DNA of 64,000 nt, from contig NZ_CP109907.1 in NCBI RefSeq assembly GCF_033097525.1, forward strand, positions 992,001 to 1,056,000. The letters are read 5' to 3'. Under the pieces are notes generated by a model that was not told the origin of the DNA, did not search any database, and worked only from the letters and a program-made list of their open reading frames with translations. Shown here in pieces: positions 62,339 through 64,000 of the stretch. The translations under genes and the position numbers were made by a program. Source of the stretch: Sphingobacterium sp. UGAL515B_05. GTDB taxonomy: Bacteria > Bacteroidota > Bacteroidia > Sphingobacteriales > Sphingobacteriaceae. Each line of letters begins with the position of its first letter. The stretch's first letter is position 1.

Positions 62339-64000
62339 ATGAGAATTTATTTAATCTTACTATTTTTCCTTAGCAGTTTTTCTTTCCAAAGACTGCTAGG
62401 GAAAGATTTGAACCTGCTAACAGGAGCTTTTAAACAGGAGAACCTGAAAGCCAGCTTAGGTAAGGACAAATCTTGGGTTCCCTACCCGGCTTATTCCGAC
62501 CGTTTAGCCTGGGATAAGCTGATGGCTCCCTTTAAAGAGCGTATTATAGAAAAGGGAAACGAGGCCCTGAACTACCAATGGCAGGTCGTCAAAGCAACCG
62601 ACTACCTTGAATATGAGCGTTCAGGCAACCGCAGCATAATGGAAAAGCCAATGAACGAAAATTGTACTGCGCTGACCAACCTACTGTTGGCGGAGCTTGC
62701 AGAAGGACAGGGGCGCTTTGTTGACCAAATCCTAAACGGCAGTTGGCAATTGACGGAAATGGCAACATGGTCTCTCTCGGCACACCTGGGGGCCTTTCAG
62801 TCCAGTAAGCGATCATTGCCGCAACAGCGCATACAAGTAGTCGATCTGATGGCCGGTGATGTAGGCTCGCTGCTCTCCTGGGTTCATTATTTCTTCAGCG
62901 ATACATTCAATACAATAAACCCCGAAATCAGTACCCGTCTAAAACAACAGATCCAACAACGCATTATACAGCCCTATTTGGATCGTAACGACATGTGGTG
63001 GCAGGCATTTGAACTCAAGGAAACACAGGTCGTCAATAACTGGAATCCATGGTGTAACTTTAATGTTCTTACGGCCTTGCTTTTGGTTGAGGACAATCCC
63101 GATATACAACTGGCGGGAATTTATAAGACAATGTCTTCCGTGGATCGCTTTATCAATTATGTCAAAACAGACGGTGCCTGCGAAGAGGGTCCCTCCTATT
63201 GGGGCCATGCTGCGGGCAAACTGTACGATTATCTAAAAATACTTGCGCTGGCCACCAAGGGCAAGATCAATATTTTTGATAAACCTGTAATTCGCGATAT
63301 GGGTGAGTACATTGCACAATCCTATATTGGCGGAGATAAATGGGTCGTTAATTTTGCCGATGCTTCGGCAAAAGGTGGCGGCGATCCACTATTGATCTAC
63401 CGTTATGGACAGGATGTCAATAGTAGCGAGATGATGCAATTTGCCCGATATATGGAAAATACCGGCGACAAAACTGCAAATTTCAAACCTTCAAGGGATA
63501 TTTTTCGCGCCTTCGAAGACCTGAGATGCTATCCACAACTAGAGCGTGTTACCGCTGCACTCCCTCAAAATAATGCGAAGTGGTATCCGGAAACACAATT
63601 TATATACCTAAAAAAGGGTCCGTTTTTCTTCGCTGCCAAAGGTGGTTTCAATAATGAAAGTCACAACCATAACGATGTCGGGAGTTTTATCTTATACGAG
63701 GATCAACAACCACTGTTCATTGACGCCGGTGTCGGCACCTATACCAAAAAGACCTTTAGCGATGACAGATACAGTATCTGGACGATGCAGAGTGCTTACC
63801 ATAATGTTCCGATGATCAATGGAGCCGACCAATCTTTTGGAAAGGAATATAAAGCTGAAAATGTAGCATTTCTGCCTGCACAAAATAGATTCCAACTTGA
63901 TATTGGAAAAGCATATCCGAAGTCGGCGAATGTTGAACACTGGAATAGAAGTTACACCCTCGTACAAAATGGGCTGGACATTCAGGATGAGTTTAAAATC
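62339..64000 (+). CDS. Heparinase II/III-family polysaccharide lyase (partial)
   Basis: The frame is open from the ATG at 62339 to the right edge (554 codons, no stop), so the C-terminus is missing. A short signal sequence (residues 1-20) is followed by an (alpha/alpha) toroid domain with VVNNWNPWCNFNVL and ACEEGPSYWGHAAGKLYDYL. The beta-sandwich then begins with FFAAKGGFNNESHNHNDVGSFILYED, the heparinase II/III signature with the catalytic-region histidines. Such lyases cleave uronic-acid polysaccharides (heparin/heparan-like, alginate or related); the substrate cannot be fixed. It starts 2 bases after the susD4 stop. Confidence 0.88.
   Translation, partial: MRIYLILLFFLSSFSFQRLLGKDLNLLTGAFKQENLKASLGKDKSWVPYPAYSDRLAWDKLMAPFKERIIEKGNEALNYQWQVVKATDYLEYERSGNRSIMEKPMNENCTALTNLLLAELAEGQGRFVDQILNGSWQLTEMATWSLSAHLGAFQSSKRSLPQQRIQVVDLMAGDVGSLLSWVHYFFSDTFNTINPEISTRLKQQIQQRIIQPYLDRNDMWWQAFELKETQVVNNWNPWCNFNVLTALLLVEDNPDIQLAGIYKTMSSVDRFINYVKTDGACEEGPSYWGHAAGKLYDYLKILALATKGKINIFDKPVIRDMGEYIAQSYIGGDKWVVNFADASAKGGGDPLLIYRYGQDVNSSEMMQFARYMENTGDKTANFKPSRDIFRAFEDLRCYPQLERVTAALPQNNAKWYPETQFIYLKKGPFFFAAKGGFNNESHNHNDVGSFILYEDQQPLFIDAGVGTYTKKTFSDDRYSIWTMQSAYHNVPMINGADQSFGKEYKAENVAFLPAQNRFQLDIGKAYPKSANVEHWNRSYTLVQNGLDIQDEFKI

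Noticed and set aside
1..64000. CRISPR arrays, tRNA or rRNA genes, prophage or integrase genes
   Set aside because: I looked for regularly spaced repeats, tRNA arms and phage-type protein sequences and found none.

Overview
The window looks like a chromosome segment of a Bacteroidota bacterium of the family Sphingobacteriaceae, most likely Sphingobacterium or a close relative. This is inferred from the alternative complex III/cytochrome oxidase gene order, the abundant SusC/SusD pairs, AT-rich intergenic DNA, and Bacteroidota-type promoters (TTG or TTTG, about 18-22 nt, then TAnnTTTG). No tRNA, rRNA, CRISPR array, integrase or intact insertion sequence was seen.

Region 1 (1-16047, all minus strand) is a respiratory supercluster transcribed from a promoter near 16123-16155. 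In transcription order it holds actA-actB-actC-actD-actE-actF (quinol:cytochrome c oxidoreductase), coxB, coxA, a strong hairpin, ctaA and ctaB/cyoE (heme A synthesis), two subunit III-type proteins, a subunit IV, and a SCO-like protein cut by the left edge. The SCO-like protein has lost its copper-binding cysteines.

Region 2 (16560-28130) is mixed: msrB, a LacI-type regulator divergent from a secreted GH92 alpha-mannosidase, a DUF493 protein, an outer-membrane barrel with an IPT/TIG lipoprotein, pnp, a gene-free stretch with an 11-bp tandem repeat and a possible insertion-sequence end, rpsO, and a NagX/HGSNAT-like membrane acyltransferase.

Region 3 (28131-52185) is a glycan-utilisation region built from three related cassettes: susC1-susD1, rok1-susC2-susD2, and rok2 with susC3-susD3. 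They are followed by a GH29 fucosidase, a sialidase-like BNR lipoprotein, a small lipoprotein and a convergent GH3 glycosidase. The most striking observation is a palindrome, CTTTTTAAA-(3 or 4 nt)-TTTAAAAAG, found at four places: upstream of susC1, rok1, rok2 and susC3. In each case it lies directly against the -33 side of a promoter, with 25-27 nt fixed spacing to the -7 box. It is a strong candidate for the operator of the two ROK-family regulators. No SusR, hybrid two-component or ECF-sigma/anti-sigma regulator is visible. The enzyme set (mannosidase, fucosidase, sialidase-like, GH3, GlcNAc-type transferase) suggests glycoprotein or N-glycan-like substrates; this is inference.

Region 4 (52186-64000) holds a lipocalin-like lipoprotein, a secreted glycerophosphodiester phosphodiesterase, a TonB-dependent receptor, and a fourth and different susC4-susD4 pair followed by a heparinase II/III-type polysaccharide lyase that runs off the right edge. 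A second set of candidate operators, CG-centred and LacI-like, occurs upstream of susC1, susC3, susC4 and the GH3 gene.
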